From NCBI GenBank assembly GCA_002839285.1, contig PGXT01000014.1, forward strand, positions 1 through 54,445: a stretch of 54,445 nt of DNA, in the 5' to 3' direction. Under the pieces are notes generated by a model. That model was given only the letters and a program-made list of their open reading frames with translations, ran no database searches and was not told where the DNA came from. The stretch comes from Spirochaetae bacterium HGW-Spirochaetae-5 (GTDB taxonomy: Bacteria > Spirochaetota > UBA4802 > UBA5550). Made by a program: the position numbers and the translations under genes. How positions within the stretch are numbered: the stretch's first letter is position 1; each line of letters opens with the position of its first letter. This document shows positions 35,027-42,588 of the stretch, piece after piece.

Positions 35027-36037
35027 ATGAAACTGACAAGAATAGCATTTACTATTATTTTTACAATGGCTGCATTTCAGATGTATGCTGAAATTCCTGT
35101 AAAAGTCAGGAATCTCAGTTTCATTGACGGATATAAACCTAATCAGGCATACGGTTACGGTCTGGTCGTGGGGCTTCAGGGTACTGGTGATTCTAAGTCT
35201 GTTCTCACAAAAAATTCTCTTAAAAATCTTTTTGCTTCCATGGGACTTCAGGAATCAAATCCTGTGACAAAAAATACAGCAGCTGTTATTATATCGGCGA
35301 CTCTCCCCCCTAATTTGAGGATTGGAGAAAAGATTGATGTATCGGTATCATCAGTTGGTGATGCTAAATCGCTTTCCGGCGGAATTCTTGTGCAGTCTCC
35401 ATTAAAGGGTGGGGATGGTTTAATATATGTTGTCGCCCAGGGTAAGGTGTCATTTCCGTCGGGTGAGAATATGAGAAGTGCAGTTAAAACCGCGGGTATA
35501 ATTACCGGCGGCGGAGTTGTTGAAAAAGAGATTAAGCCTGACTTTGTTTTCAAGACTGCAGACAATAAGGATTTTATTTATCTTGTTTTAAATAAATGGG
35601 ATTATTCAACAGCGGATAAACTTATTAAAGCCCTTAAGCTGAAATTAAAGAACAGTGAGATTAATCTTGCCGAGAACGGAAGAATCAGTATTACTATTGA
35701 TACTGCTGTCCCCTTGTCTGAGTTTATTTCCAATATCGAAAATATAGAAGTTATCCCCGATACACGGGCTACAGTAGTTATAAATGAAAAAGATGGTACA
35801 ATTGTAACCGGCGGGAATGTGGCTATTTCAGAGGCTATGGTAAGCCGCCGGGGAATGATAGTGCAGATTGAAAAGTCTGATAAAAAACTGAGCGCCTCGA
35901 TCATTAAAGAATCTACTACCGTTAAAGATCTGGTGGAGAGTCTGAATGCAGTAGGCGCAAATACTGATGATATTATTTCGATACTAAAAGCTCTTAAAGA
36001 CTCGGGAGCTTTACACGCCGACCTGGTTATTAAGTGA
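35027..36037 (+). CDS. flgI: Flagellar P-ring protein FlgI
   Basis: 336 residues with a cleavable signal (MKLTRIAFTIIFTMAAFQMYA). The mature start EIPVKVRNLSFIDGYKPNQAYGYGLVVGLQGTGDSK and later VSSVGDAKSLSGGILVQSPLKGGDGLIYVVAQG, GGGVVE, and the C-terminal TTVKDLVESLNAVGANTDDIISILKALKDSGALHADLVI are clear FlgI signatures. It forms the ring around the distal rod in the peptidoglycan layer. One base separates it from flgH. Confidence 0.97.
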   Translation: MKLTRIAFTIIFTMAAFQMYAEIPVKVRNLSFIDGYKPNQAYGYGLVVGLQGTGDSKSVLTKNSLKNLFASMGLQESNPVTKNTAAVIISATLPPNLRIGEKIDVSVSSVGDAKSLSGGILVQSPLKGGDGLIYVVAQGKVSFPSGENMRSAVKTAGIITGGGVVEKEIKPDFVFKTADNKDFIYLVLNKWDYSTADKLIKALKLKLKNSEINLAENGRISITIDTAVPLSEFISNIENIEVIPDTRATVVINEKDGTIVTGGNVAISEAMVSRRGMIVQIEKSDKKLSASIIKESTTVKDLVESLNAVGANTDDIISILKALKDSGALHADLVIK

Positions 36038-36046
36038 GGATATGTT

Positions 36047-36436
36047 ATGAATGGAATTGAAAGTGTAGTAAGCAATGCGGTTTCAGGAAGAATAAAATCT
36101 GCTGAAAACAGTTTATCCAGAATGAACTCAAATGATAGATTTGAAGCGGAACTTCAATCGGCTGTTACAAAGAATAAAGTTCAGACCGATCCCTCAAAAA
36201 TGGATAAGACTCACAAAAAACTTTGGGACACCTGTGTTGAGGCTGAATCTCTTTTCGTAGGTAAAATGATTAAAGAGATGAAAAAGACTGTCCCGAAGAA
36301 TGAATGGCTCCACGGCGGACAGGCCGAGGATATTTTCGAAGATATGCTTTATGATGAATACTCAATGAACATGGCTAAAAATCATGATTTCGGAATGGCT
36401 AAGCTTCTTTATAATGAGATGAGCAGAAGACTGTAA
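36047..36436 (+). CDS. flgJ: Rod-binding/capping protein FlgJ, N-terminal domain only
   Basis: 129 residues matching the rod-binding domain: KKLWDTCVEAESLFVGKMIKEMKKTVPKNEWLHGGQAEDIFEDMLYDEYSMNMAKNHDFGMAKLLYNEM. The C-terminal muramidase domain of enterobacterial FlgJ is absent, as in most non-proteobacteria, so peptidoglycan must be opened by another enzyme. It is the last gene of the operon and is followed by a terminator. Confidence 0.94.
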   Translation: MNGIESVVSNAVSGRIKSAENSLSRMNSNDRFEAELQSAVTKNKVQTDPSKMDKTHKKLWDTCVEAESLFVGKMIKEMKKTVPKNEWLHGGQAEDIFEDMLYDEYSMNMAKNHDFGMAKLLYNEMSRRL

Positions 36437-36466
36437 TTTTTAATATTAAAATTTTGAAATAATTAA

Positions 36467-36493
36467 AAACCTGCTGTTTAAACAGCGGGTTTT
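36467..36493 (+). terminator. Terminator of the flgG-J operon
   Basis: AAAACC-x-GCTGTTTAAACAGC-x-GGTTTT type stem (CCTGCTGTTTAAACAGCGGG) followed by seven T, about 30 bases after flgJ. Confidence 0.92.
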
Positions 36494-36565
36494 TTTATTT
36501 ATTATTGAAATATCAGTGCAGATGTTCTCGTATCGCTCCAGATAATAAAATCCTGCCGTGCGGTT

Positions 36566-36697
36566 GGTAGCAGTTTATTTTCGGGGGCACAGCGCTTCGC
36601 GCTGCGCCTGAAGTGGGGGTTTACGGGGGCAGCGCCCCCGTAAACCCCCACTTCAGGCGTATGCGGAGCATACGCACCCCAATAATAATTTGCTGCC
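36566..36697. repeat. Palindromic miniature element, copy C, with target duplication
   Basis: Full-length 132-base copy. Ends are GGTAGCAGTTTATTTTCGGG and, inverted, GGCAGCAAATTATTATTGG. The centre is a hairpin with perfect 24-base arms (36607-36630 and 36634-36657, loop AGC). It is flanked on the left by CACAGCGC-TTC-GCGCTG and on the right by GCGTATGC-GGA-GCATACGC. Flanks GTGCGGTT (36558-36565) and GTGAGGTT (36698-36705) differ at one base, an almost intact 8-bp target duplication. Orientation is opposite to copy D. Confidence 0.88.
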
Positions 36698-36730
36698 GTG
36701 AGGTTTCTATTGATCCGACCGGCAAAAATA

Positions 36731-36756
36731 TTGACAATATAGTGCTTATTTATTAA
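36731..36756 (+). promoter_or_regulatory. Probable promoter of the small basic gene
   Basis: Perfect TTGACA at 36731-36736; candidate -10 hexamers TATTAA (36751) and TAACTT (36754) are imperfect in spacing or sequence. GGAGG at 36773-36777 is the ribosome site. Confidence 0.45.
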
Positions 36757-36784
36757 CTTGTAAATAGCATTATGGAGGCCTGTT

Positions 36785-36985
36785 ATGAACAGAAAAGTAA
36801 AAGATTTAAGGGTGGGGATAAGGCTTGATATTAAGAAACCGCCGAAAGTGGAAATTCCGAAAAATGTCTATAACCGTAAGGTTAAGCACAGGAAGGGGAC
36901 TGATAATGAAAATTCAGCCCCTTTTTTTATACCCTCATTACATTTCAATCATCTGCAGCATAATTTAAAAAAATCACTTCTTTAA
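36785..36985 (+). CDS. Small basic protein with terminator inside its ORF; candidate ribosome-rescue factor
   Basis: The ATG follows GGAGG at a good distance, so this is probably a real gene although the frame gives only 66 residues. Residues 1-38 are strongly basic (NRKVKDLRVGIRLDIKK...), with Y-N-R-K-V-K-H at 29-35. An intrinsic terminator (36893-36928) lies wholly inside the frame at codons 37-48, so most transcripts should end before the in-frame stop and code about 47 residues. Small basic proteins made from such stop-less mRNAs include ArfA and BrfA, which release stalled ribosomes when tmRNA fails; ArfA has a similar Y-M-R-K-G-K-H (from memory). Caveat: one extra G in the GGGG run would put TGA-TAA-TGA in frame, giving an ordinary ~39-residue protein. 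Confidence 0.6.
   Translation: MNRKVKDLRVGIRLDIKKPPKVEIPKNVYNRKVKHRKGTDNENSAPFFIPSLHFNHLQHNLKKSLL
36893..36928 (+). terminator. Intrinsic terminator within the small ORF
   Basis: AAGGGG-A-CTGA, loop of ten bases, TCAG-CCCCTT and then a total of seven T (36922-36928). One bulged A interrupts a ten-base-pair stem. The T-run is only on the plus strand; read from the minus strand the stem is followed by CCTGTG, so it is not the terminator of the leftward MBL gene. Confidence 0.85.
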
Positions 36986-37753
36986 AGGTTTGGGGAAAAG
37001 AGTTAAAGGATAAAAAATCTTAAGAATCCCTGTAAGTGGGGTGTCCAGTTCTTTTATTAAATATGATATCAGTTCCGAAAAGTTTTCGATTTTAGAGAAT
37101 CCTCCGTGAGCCATTGCTATGCTTTCAACCTTCAGATTCATTATCCGGCTGAGATTTTTTGACATCTTGATTTTATCGGTTACCGGGAACGGGGAGAGAT
37201 ATTTATCCCTTATTTTTACAACTGTGTCGGAGCAGTACAGGAATGATTCCCTTTTATTATATAAAACAATATCATGCTCAGTATGACCGGGAATAGAGTA
37301 GACCTGCCAGTCAGGGAATCCAGGGAGCAGAGACATATCTTTCAGGGGAAAATTGACTGCGATTTTTTTCGGATATGAAACCCGGAGCATCTTCATTTTT
37401 CTTCTTCTTGCTGCGATATGCGCCAGAAGTGAATCCACCATATGCTGCATGGTTCCTCTTATTCCGGCATACCATAGGTTTATCTCTTCAGGGGCAGCTA
37501 TTGGGATGCTGTATTTTTTTGATAGACTCATTGCAGAACCTGAATGATCGGGGTGGAGATGGGTCACTATTAGTAATTTCAGATGATCCATGGGTCTTTC
37601 GAGAATCTCTGTTATATAAGTTACGATGAGAGAGTGGTCACTTCTGCATCCGCAGTCTAGAAGCAGAAGTGAATTCTGGTATTCTGCAATGTAAAGATCT
37701 GCAATGTGGCCATCCAGCTGATGCAGCGTAAAGGAGTTGAACTTGTATTTCAT
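36974..37753 (-). CDS. MBL-fold metallo-hydrolase
   Basis: 259 residues from ATG 37753; an in-frame upstream ATG would overlap the preceding gene by 77 bases. The metal-binding motif HLHPDHSGS (HxHxDH) is at about residues 66-74, with further His in the SIPGHTEHDIVLY and MAHGG segments and the Asp in LYCSDTVV. This is the glyoxalase II/beta-lactamase fold, with thioesters or similar substrates possible. It lies four bases after DUF3343 in a selenium-associated set, so a role in handling a Se/S carrier or thiol adduct is a fair inference, not shown. Its stop converges with the end of the small ORF. Confidence 0.87.
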   Translation of the reverse strand: MKYKFNSFTLHQLDGHIADLYIAEYQNSLLLLDCGCRSDHSLIVTYITEILERPMDHLKLLIVTHLHPDHSGSAMSLSKKYSIPIAAPEEINLWYAGIRGTMQHMVDSLLAHIAARRRKMKMLRVSYPKKIAVNFPLKDMSLLPGFPDWQVYSIPGHTEHDIVLYNKRESFLYCSDTVVKIRDKYLSPFPVTDKIKMSKNLSRIMNLKVESIAMAHGGFSKIENFSELISYLIKELDTPLTGILKIFYPLTLFPKPLKK

Positions 37754-37757
37754 CTGT

Positions 37758-37991
37758 TTATAACTTCCGGAACTCCACTGTTTCAAAATTATTTTTGAGT
37801 ATTGTCTCAATTTTATCAAGAAGTTTTTCTTCAAATCGTATACACACGCCGCAATCTGAACTTATTGATTTAGGGACCGGTATTATTTTAATTGCCAGCC
37901 CCTCTCCAAGCAGCATTCTTTCCGCTTTCATTACATGACTTACTGAAGGGAATAACGCTGCATAATAAACGGGATTTGACTCTGTTGTCAT
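37758..37991 (-). CDS. DUF3343 putative Se/S carrier-like protein
   Basis: 77 residues. DUF3343 proteins are small and carry a conserved Cys pair; here SSDCGVCIRFEEK near residues 45-57 supplies C-x-x-C. The opening YYAALFPSVSHVMKAERMLLGEGLAIKIIPVPKSIS is the typical first half. The family co-occurs with YedF and an EF2568-like aminotransferase in genomes that have SelD but use selenium as a labile cofactor. ATG overlaps the yedF stop by four bases (ATGA). Confidence 0.88.
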   Translation of the reverse strand: MTTESNPVYYAALFPSVSHVMKAERMLLGEGLAIKIIPVPKSISSDCGVCIRFEEKLLDKIETILKNNFETVEFRKL

Positions 37992-38581
37992 GGGTTAATT
38001 AACCTTGCAGCACTGTTCATTCTGTTTAAAATGTCGTACATGTTGGAGATAGTTCCTGTTTTGATTTTATCACTAATGTTGTAGAAATTTACACAGGTTC
38101 CGCATATAAGTATCTCAACACCTTTTTCATGGAGAGCCTGAAGGTCATCAGCTGCACCCGAGTTTTCGGCAGCCAGCAGTACACCGGAATTGTATAAAAC
38201 AAGTGCAGAGGGAATGTTTTCCAGGGAGAGGATAGTGTGAATGAATGCTTTCATTAAGATGGCTCCAAGATCATCGTCCCCTTTACCCATTTTATCGGAG
38301 CTGAAAACAATAGTTGAACCGGAGATGCCGCAGGAGATTATAGCTTCTTTCTCAGAACCGGCAGTTTGAGGTTTATCTGATTTTATATTTATTATGAAGT
38401 CAGCACCGGAAACAGTCTGTTCAAAACTCCATTGGGAACTCTCTGCAAGACGTTTAATATTTTCAACTGCTGTTTCATTATCTACAATAATTTCTATATG
38501 ACTGAATTCTTTCATTCTGTTTTTCGTCAATACAACAGGCTGCGGACAGGCTAGTCCTTTGGCATCGATTTTGTGTATCAT
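37988..38581 (-). CDS. yedF: Sulfurtransferase-like selenium metabolism protein YedF
   Basis: 197 residues from ATG 38581, chosen because GAGGAAACC stands just before it and the TusA-like domain begins at once (MIHKIDAKGLACPQPVVLTKNRM, with its transfer Cys at about 11). The second half is a DsrE-like domain (IVFSSDKMGKGDDDLGAILMKAFIHTL...LVLYNSGVLLA) ending with the ICGTCVNFYNI Cys pair. This TusA-DsrE arrangement is the YedF family tied to selenium metabolism. A longer frame to 38653 would run into the repeat at 38661. Confidence 0.92.
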   Translation of the reverse strand: MIHKIDAKGLACPQPVVLTKNRMKEFSHIEIIVDNETAVENIKRLAESSQWSFEQTVSGADFIINIKSDKPQTAGSEKEAIISCGISGSTIVFSSDKMGKGDDDLGAILMKAFIHTILSLENIPSALVLYNSGVLLAAENSGAADDLQALHEKGVEILICGTCVNFYNISDKIKTGTISNMYDILNRMNSAARLINP

Positions 38582-38660
38582 ATGGTTTCCTCTTTTTGTG
38601 AATCTATTTTTAATGCTTTTGTAAATATCTACTGTTTCAGCTATGATTATCATTTAATGC

Positions 38661-38809
38661 TATAGCGGTTAACGATTGAATTAGGTCTTGTCATTTCGAA
38701 CCCTTCGACAGGCTATGGATAAACTCCTGTGAGAAATCTTAGATTTCTCAGTCGCTATCGCTTCTTCGAAATGACAGAGTATGTATTATTTCATTCGTTA
38801 AATGCTATA
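38661..38809. repeat. 149-bp inverted-repeat element, copy 1
   Basis: Terminal TATAGCGGTTAACGA and, inverted, TATAGCATTTAACGA. Inside are GTCATTTCGAA..TTCGAAATGAC and the self-complementary GAGAAATCTTAGATTTCTC core. Copy 2 (42589-42737) has the same length, opposite orientation and about 85% identity by eye. It separates the aminotransferase gene from yedF. Related TGTCATTTCGAA repeats occur in many bacterial genomes. Confidence 0.85.
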
Positions 38810-38859
38810 AATGAATATCTATAAAGAAATAAGCTATTGTTTTTACGTTACAATAAAAT

Positions 38860-40008
38860 TCATTGTTTTGTTAACTCATGAATTGCTCTGATTGCTGTAT
38901 CTACTTCATCGGGAGTATTGAAATACCCGAAGCTTATTCTGTTCGTTCCCGATGGGAATGTACCGATTGTCTTATGTGCCGATGGTGCGCAGTGAAGTCC
39001 GGGCCGTGTAAGTATACCGTATTGTTCATCGAGATAATATGATACATCGGAGGGGGTTAATCCTTCAATATTGAAAGCTGAGACCGCAGTGCGGTCATCC
39101 GGATTTTCTGCGCCGTATAAAATCGTCTTTTTAAATCCGGATACTCCTGTGATAAACCTTTTCAAAAGTGAATTCTCTTTTGCGTGGATAGCGCTTAACC
39201 CGGTATCGGTTATAAATTTGACTCCGGCATAAAGGCCTGCAATTCCTATGGTGTTAAGTGTACCGGATTCGTATTTGTCAGGCATAAAGTCGGGCTGTAT
39301 CTCAAGTTCTGATCTGCTGCCGGTGCCGCCATACATGAGAGGAGCGATGGCTTTTTCCAGATCTTTTTTAATATACAAACCTCCTGTCCCCATGGGGCCG
39401 AAAAGTCCCTTGTGGCCGGTAAAACATAGAATATCTATATGAGATTTCACAACATCGATATCGAGAACTCCGGCACTTTGAGCGGAATCAACACAGTAGG
39501 GAATTCCGTACTGCGAGGCTATCTTTCCAATTTCAGTTACGGGGAGTATTGTTCCTGTGACGTTGGAGGAGTGAGTTGTAATAATAAGCTTTGTATTGGA
39601 TTTTATATATTTATGAATATTATCCGGATCAAATAAACCGGCGCTGCTGCATGGGATTACTGTAAGTTCTAAACCACGGGATTCAAGCTCTCGAAGGGGC
39701 CGCATTACAGAGTTATGTTCAATAGAAGTTGTTATTACATGATCACCCGGTTTTAACATACCCATAATTATAATATTAAGAGAGTGAGTAATATTTGAGG
39801 TGAACGCAATTCGTAGGGGATCTGAAACTCCGAATAATTCAGCGAGAATTTCTCTTGTGTTGTAGAGGAGCCGCCCCGATTCAACAGACAGGTGGTGTCC
39901 CGATCTTCCGGGATTGCTCCCTATATCCAGATTAAACCTGTTCATAGCTTCAATGACAGAAACAGGTTTAGGCCATGAAGTTGCCGCGTTATCGAAATAT
40001 ATACTCAT
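38860..40008 (-). CDS. Class V aminotransferase, cysteine desulfurase/selenocysteine lyase family (EF2568-like)
   Basis: 382 residues. PLP enzyme with SIYFDNAATSWPKP at the N-terminus, SNITHSLN, TTSIEHNSVMRPL, the PLP-contacting VDSAQSAG, the PLP lysine in CFTGHKGLFGPMGTGG near residue 203, and the catalytic Cys in LTRPGLHCAPSAHKTIG near 342. The C-terminal Cys loop and the overall length match the TIGR01977 family rather than IscS or SufS. Such enzymes mobilise S or Se from (seleno)cysteine. With YedF and DUF3343 it completes the set described for labile-selenium users. The 150-bp element lies between it and yedF. Confidence 0.9.
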   Translation of the reverse strand: MSIYFDNAATSWPKPVSVIEAMNRFNLDIGSNPGRSGHHLSVESGRLLYNTREILAELFGVSDPLRIAFTSNITHSLNIIIMGMLKPGDHVITTSIEHNSVMRPLRELESRGLELTVIPCSSAGLFDPDNIHKYIKSNTKLIITTHSSNVTGTILPVTEIGKIASQYGIPYCVDSAQSAGVLDIDVVKSHIDILCFTGHKGLFGPMGTGGLYIKKDLEKAIAPLMYGGTGSRSELEIQPDFMPDKYESGTLNTIGIAGLYAGVKFITDTGLSAIHAKENSLLKRFITGVSGFKKTILYGAENPDDRTAVSAFNIEGLTPSDVSYYLDEQYGILTRPGLHCAPSAHKTIGTFPSGTNRISFGYFNTPDEVDTAIRAIHELTKQ

Positions 40009-40021
40009 ATTAAAACCTCAT

Positions 40022-40112
40022 CTGAATTACATCTGCTGGAATTACTGCTGATGTAATTCAGTGTCAAAATAGAATTATTACTCCCGCCGCCTCCGGCGGC
40101 GGGAGTAATAAT
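40022..40112. promoter_or_regulatory. Two adjacent palindromes upstream of the aminotransferase gene
   Basis: The first has perfect 12-base arms CTGAATTACATC / GATGTAATTCAG (40022-40061). The second has perfect 18-base arms ATTATTACTCCCGCCGCC and its complement (40074-40112, loop TCC). The first is close enough to the start at 40008 to lie in the leader or promoter. The second resembles the GC hairpin at 46331. Confidence 0.5.
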
Positions 40113-40261
40113 GATTTATTTACATTAAAAAATCATTCAATTCAGTCAAGAGATTTATCACAATTTTTAATGTTATGGATTCGGAATATTTATGGTGAGA
40201 AGACGATTTATTTATATTAATGCTTAGACCGGAAGATTTAGGGTTTAATCTTTCTGAATTT

Positions 40262-40318
40262 AATAACCCCCTTTATTAAAGGGGGATGTTGAGCGAAGCG
40301 AAACAGGGGGATTTTAAT
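40262..40318. repeat. CCCCC/GGGGG palindromic repeat unit
   Basis: CCCCCTTTATTAAAGGGGG hairpin (40267-40285), then GAGCGAAGCGAAAC and another GGGGGATTTTAA. This resembles the dispersed CCCCC-type repeats common in many genomes; only one copy is seen here. Together with copy F it fills the gap before 40470. Confidence 0.45.
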
Positions 40319-40323
40319 TTTAT

Positions 40324-40387
40324 GGCTGATGTATTATTTCCAGATATGCGTATGTGTAGCGCTGCGCCCGCAAAAATAAACAGTTAG
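40324..40387. repeat. Palindromic miniature element, copy F, decayed
   Basis: Left end GGCTGATGTATTATTTCCAG and, inverted right end, ACTGTTTATTTTTGCGGG. Remnants of the GCGTATG hairpin and the CAGCGCTA hairpin are joined directly, the central hairpin having been lost. Confidence 0.55.
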
Positions 40388-40469
40388 AGTTTTAATAAAA
40401 CAGATGTTGCCTGTATAATTCTTGCAAAAAAATATTATGGTGTAGTTGTTGTACTTCAGGAGAAAGATC

Positions 40470-40907
40470 ATGAACGAACCATTATATAAAAAAATTTCTG
40501 ATTCCGCCGGTGATTATCATAACAGGGGATTCAACTGTGCGGAATCTATATTTCTTGCTTTCAGAGAGGTTGCAGCTCCGGATTTAAGTGAAGATATGGT
40601 ACGGATTGCAACACCATTCGGAGGAGGTTTGGGACGGTCGGGATGCCTTTGCGGTGCCTTGAGCGGTGGAGTAATTATACTTGGTGCTGCCAGGGGTAGA
40701 ACAACTCCGGAAACTCCCAGAAAGGAGTCTTATGAACTATCAAGTGAATTTCATAATAGATTCAAGTCAAAATTCGGGGCTACATGCTGCAGAGTACTGG
40801 TTAAAAATGAATTCGGTTCAAAGGAACAGGGGGAGAGGTGTTATGAGATTATCACCGGAAGCGCGGAACTGCTGATGAAATTTCTTGTTGAGAAGGGGAT
40901 TGCTTAG
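40470..40907 (+). CDS. C_GCAxxG_C_C family protein
   Basis: 145 residues from ATG 40470 (AGGAGA seven bases upstream; a TTG eight codons earlier is less likely). The family's Cys pattern is clear: FNCAES, CLCGALSGGVIILG, ATCCRVL and ERCYEII. These proteins probably bind an iron-sulfur or other metal cofactor, or act as redox carriers; no reaction is known. It stands alone on the plus strand between selenium genes and a lipoprotein. Confidence 0.9.
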   Translation: MNEPLYKKISDSAGDYHNRGFNCAESIFLAFREVAAPDLSEDMVRIATPFGGGLGRSGCLCGALSGGVIILGAARGRTTPETPRKESYELSSEFHNRFKSKFGATCCRVLVKNEFGSKEQGERCYEIITGSAELLMKFLVEKGIA

Positions 40908-40929
40908 AGAGCTGTTTCGCAAAATAACT

Positions 40930-41667
40930 TCAGTAGTTATTTATTGAAGTTATATGGATTTTGCTGTCCACTTTATTTATCAATATTTCTCCTGCTCCAA
41001 TCATAAGCCCCTTAGAACTTGCCATGACATCTGCCAGGGGCTGGTTTATAATAGAATTTTTGACTTTTTTATTGAAAATAATATTGTAGTCCTTAATGAA
41101 AGATTCCGGGTTATTGATTTTAATTCTACTTTTCCTGTTTGTTATATTCAGAGGGTAGGATATCATATTTGAAATTTCCAGGGTTGAATCTGTTTTAACA
41201 TATTTTTTCAGATTGAGTATAAAATCCTCCACTGCGGTATCATCTTCAAATCCGGCGGCAGCAAATCTGTCGCTTGAGCATCTTTCAATACTGGAGAGTA
41301 CATTGATTATTCCGTTTTCGCCCGTAACAGGGTCTGGTGATGTTTCTTCTGTGTAGTTTACATTAAACCTGAGATTTACAAAATCATGGTTTGTAAAAGC
41401 GGAATTTCCATCGGAAAGGATTAACTTATCTCTGAATGAATTGATAGTGTTTATGTCTGTATGAAAAATAATGTACTGACAGTCATCTATTTTTCTGAAA
41501 ATAAGTTTCCAGTCATCTCCGTAGATATGTTCGGCACTTTTAAAGGCGGCAGCTGTCTGCAGTATGATTTCAGGTTGCTTATCAGTCAGATCTTCTTTTT
41601 TTACACTGCCGGAACATGATGTTAAGAGCAGAACCGGTAAAATTATATATAGTATTAAATGTTTCAT
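40930..41667 (-). CDS. Predicted lipoprotein, function unknown
   Basis: 245 residues. The lipoprotein signal peptide MKHLILYIILPVLLLTSCSGS has its lipobox LLTSC, with Cys at 18. The mature protein has a strand-rich body (DDWKLIFRKIDDCQYIIFHTDINTINSF..) with two extra Cys and a repeating hydrophobic pattern; the ILSDGNSAFTNHDF segment could be a loop. No family recognised. It has no operon partner on its strand. Confidence 0.85.
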   Translation of the reverse strand: MKHLILYIILPVLLLTSCSGSVKKEDLTDKQPEIILQTAAAFKSAEHIYGDDWKLIFRKIDDCQYIIFHTDINTINSFRDKLILSDGNSAFTNHDFVNLRFNVNYTEETSPDPVTGENGIINVLSSIERCSSDRFAAAGFEDDTAVEDFILNLKKYVKTDSTLEISNMISYPLNITNRKSRIKINNPESFIKDYNIIFNKKVKNSIINQPLADVMASSKGLMIGAGEILINKVDSKIHITSINNY

Positions 41668-41923
41668 AATAATCAGCCTTGCTTAATAAAAATAATTTTG
41701 AATATCTGTCCATGCAGCTGAACGCGGTAAACAGATTACTGAGTTGATTGAGAAAATAATAATTATTTTAGACTTTAATGTCAAGTAATATGTTTTGTTT
41801 TATTATTAATATATGGGGTGTATGTTTATTTTTTAAAGCGGGGATAACCGAAGTGTACTCGTCATAATCCCGCTAGTGCTTTGACCGTGTGAGTATTAAT
41901 TAAAAAATGATATATAAAGTCTC

Positions 41924-42093
41924 AAACTTTTCCGAACTCACCCCCGGCCCCTCTCTTTGGTAAGAAAGAGAGGGGAGTTTAAGATAAAGAATTTATTGTG
42001 TTTTTCATAAGAATGTTTTGTTTTACGAAGCCCCTCTTTTTTTCATCAAAGAGAGGGGCGCGGCAGTAGCCGGGGGTGAGTGTGAAAAGTTTT
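41924..42093. repeat. 170-bp inverted-repeat element with CTCACCCCCGGC ends
   Basis: Left arm CTCACCCCCGGCCCCTCTCT and, inverted right arm, CTCACCCCCGGC then CGCCCCTCTCTTTGATG, each outwardly continued by AAACTTTT. A short hairpin CCCCTCTCTTT..AAAGAGAGGGG lies at each side. It sits in the otherwise gene-free 41668-42228 stretch. A miniature element is likely; no target duplication is obvious. Confidence 0.7.
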
Positions 42094-42228
42094 AATAAAA
42101 AACATCCGGTCAAAACGCCAGTTAAGGTTCTCATTTTTAAAAATGTAATTAGAAAAATTCAGAATTTACTGCTTGAAAATAAAGTGCCTTAATTAAATTT
42201 ATAATCATAACTATGTCGGGAGTATTTT

Positions 42229-42573
42229 ATGATCCAGATTTTCGGTACAAAAAAGTGCAAAGAGAGTGCAAAGGCGCTAAGATTTTTTAAAGAGAGAAAT
42301 ATAAAAGTCCATTTTGTAGATCTTGCTGATAAGGGGATAAGTAAGGGTGAACTTCAGAATATATCCAGATCTGTTCCTCTGGCAGAACTTATCGATATTG
42401 AAAGCAGGGAGTATGAAAAATTGAATCTTAAATATATGAAATTTAACCCTGAAGATGAAATAATTGCCCATCCTCTTATAATAAAAACTCCCATTGTCCG
42501 TGCCGGAAAGAGGGCATCATGCGGTTTGAAACCTGAAGTATGGGGGGAGATGGCCCTTGCTGAGGATGTTTAA
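42229..42573 (+). CDS. ArsC/Spx-family thioredoxin-fold protein
   Basis: 114 residues. IFGTKKCKESAKALRFFKERNIKVHFVDLADKGISKGEL is the ArsC/Spx N-terminus, with a C-x-x-S in place of CxxC at about residues 10-13. It ends PLIIKTPIVRAGKRASCGLKPEVW, the family's TP-x-V/I-R motif with a basic RAGKRA tail. It is more like the Spx/MgsR or YffB groups than true arsenate reductase. The substrate or partner is not apparent. Copy 2 of the 149-bp element starts 16 bases after its stop. Confidence 0.86.
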   Translation: MIQIFGTKKCKESAKALRFFKERNIKVHFVDLADKGISKGELQNISRSVPLAELIDIESREYEKLNLKYMKFNPEDEIIAHPLIIKTPIVRAGKRASCGLKPEVWGEMALAEDV

Positions 42574-42588
42574 CCGCAGTTTTTTGTC

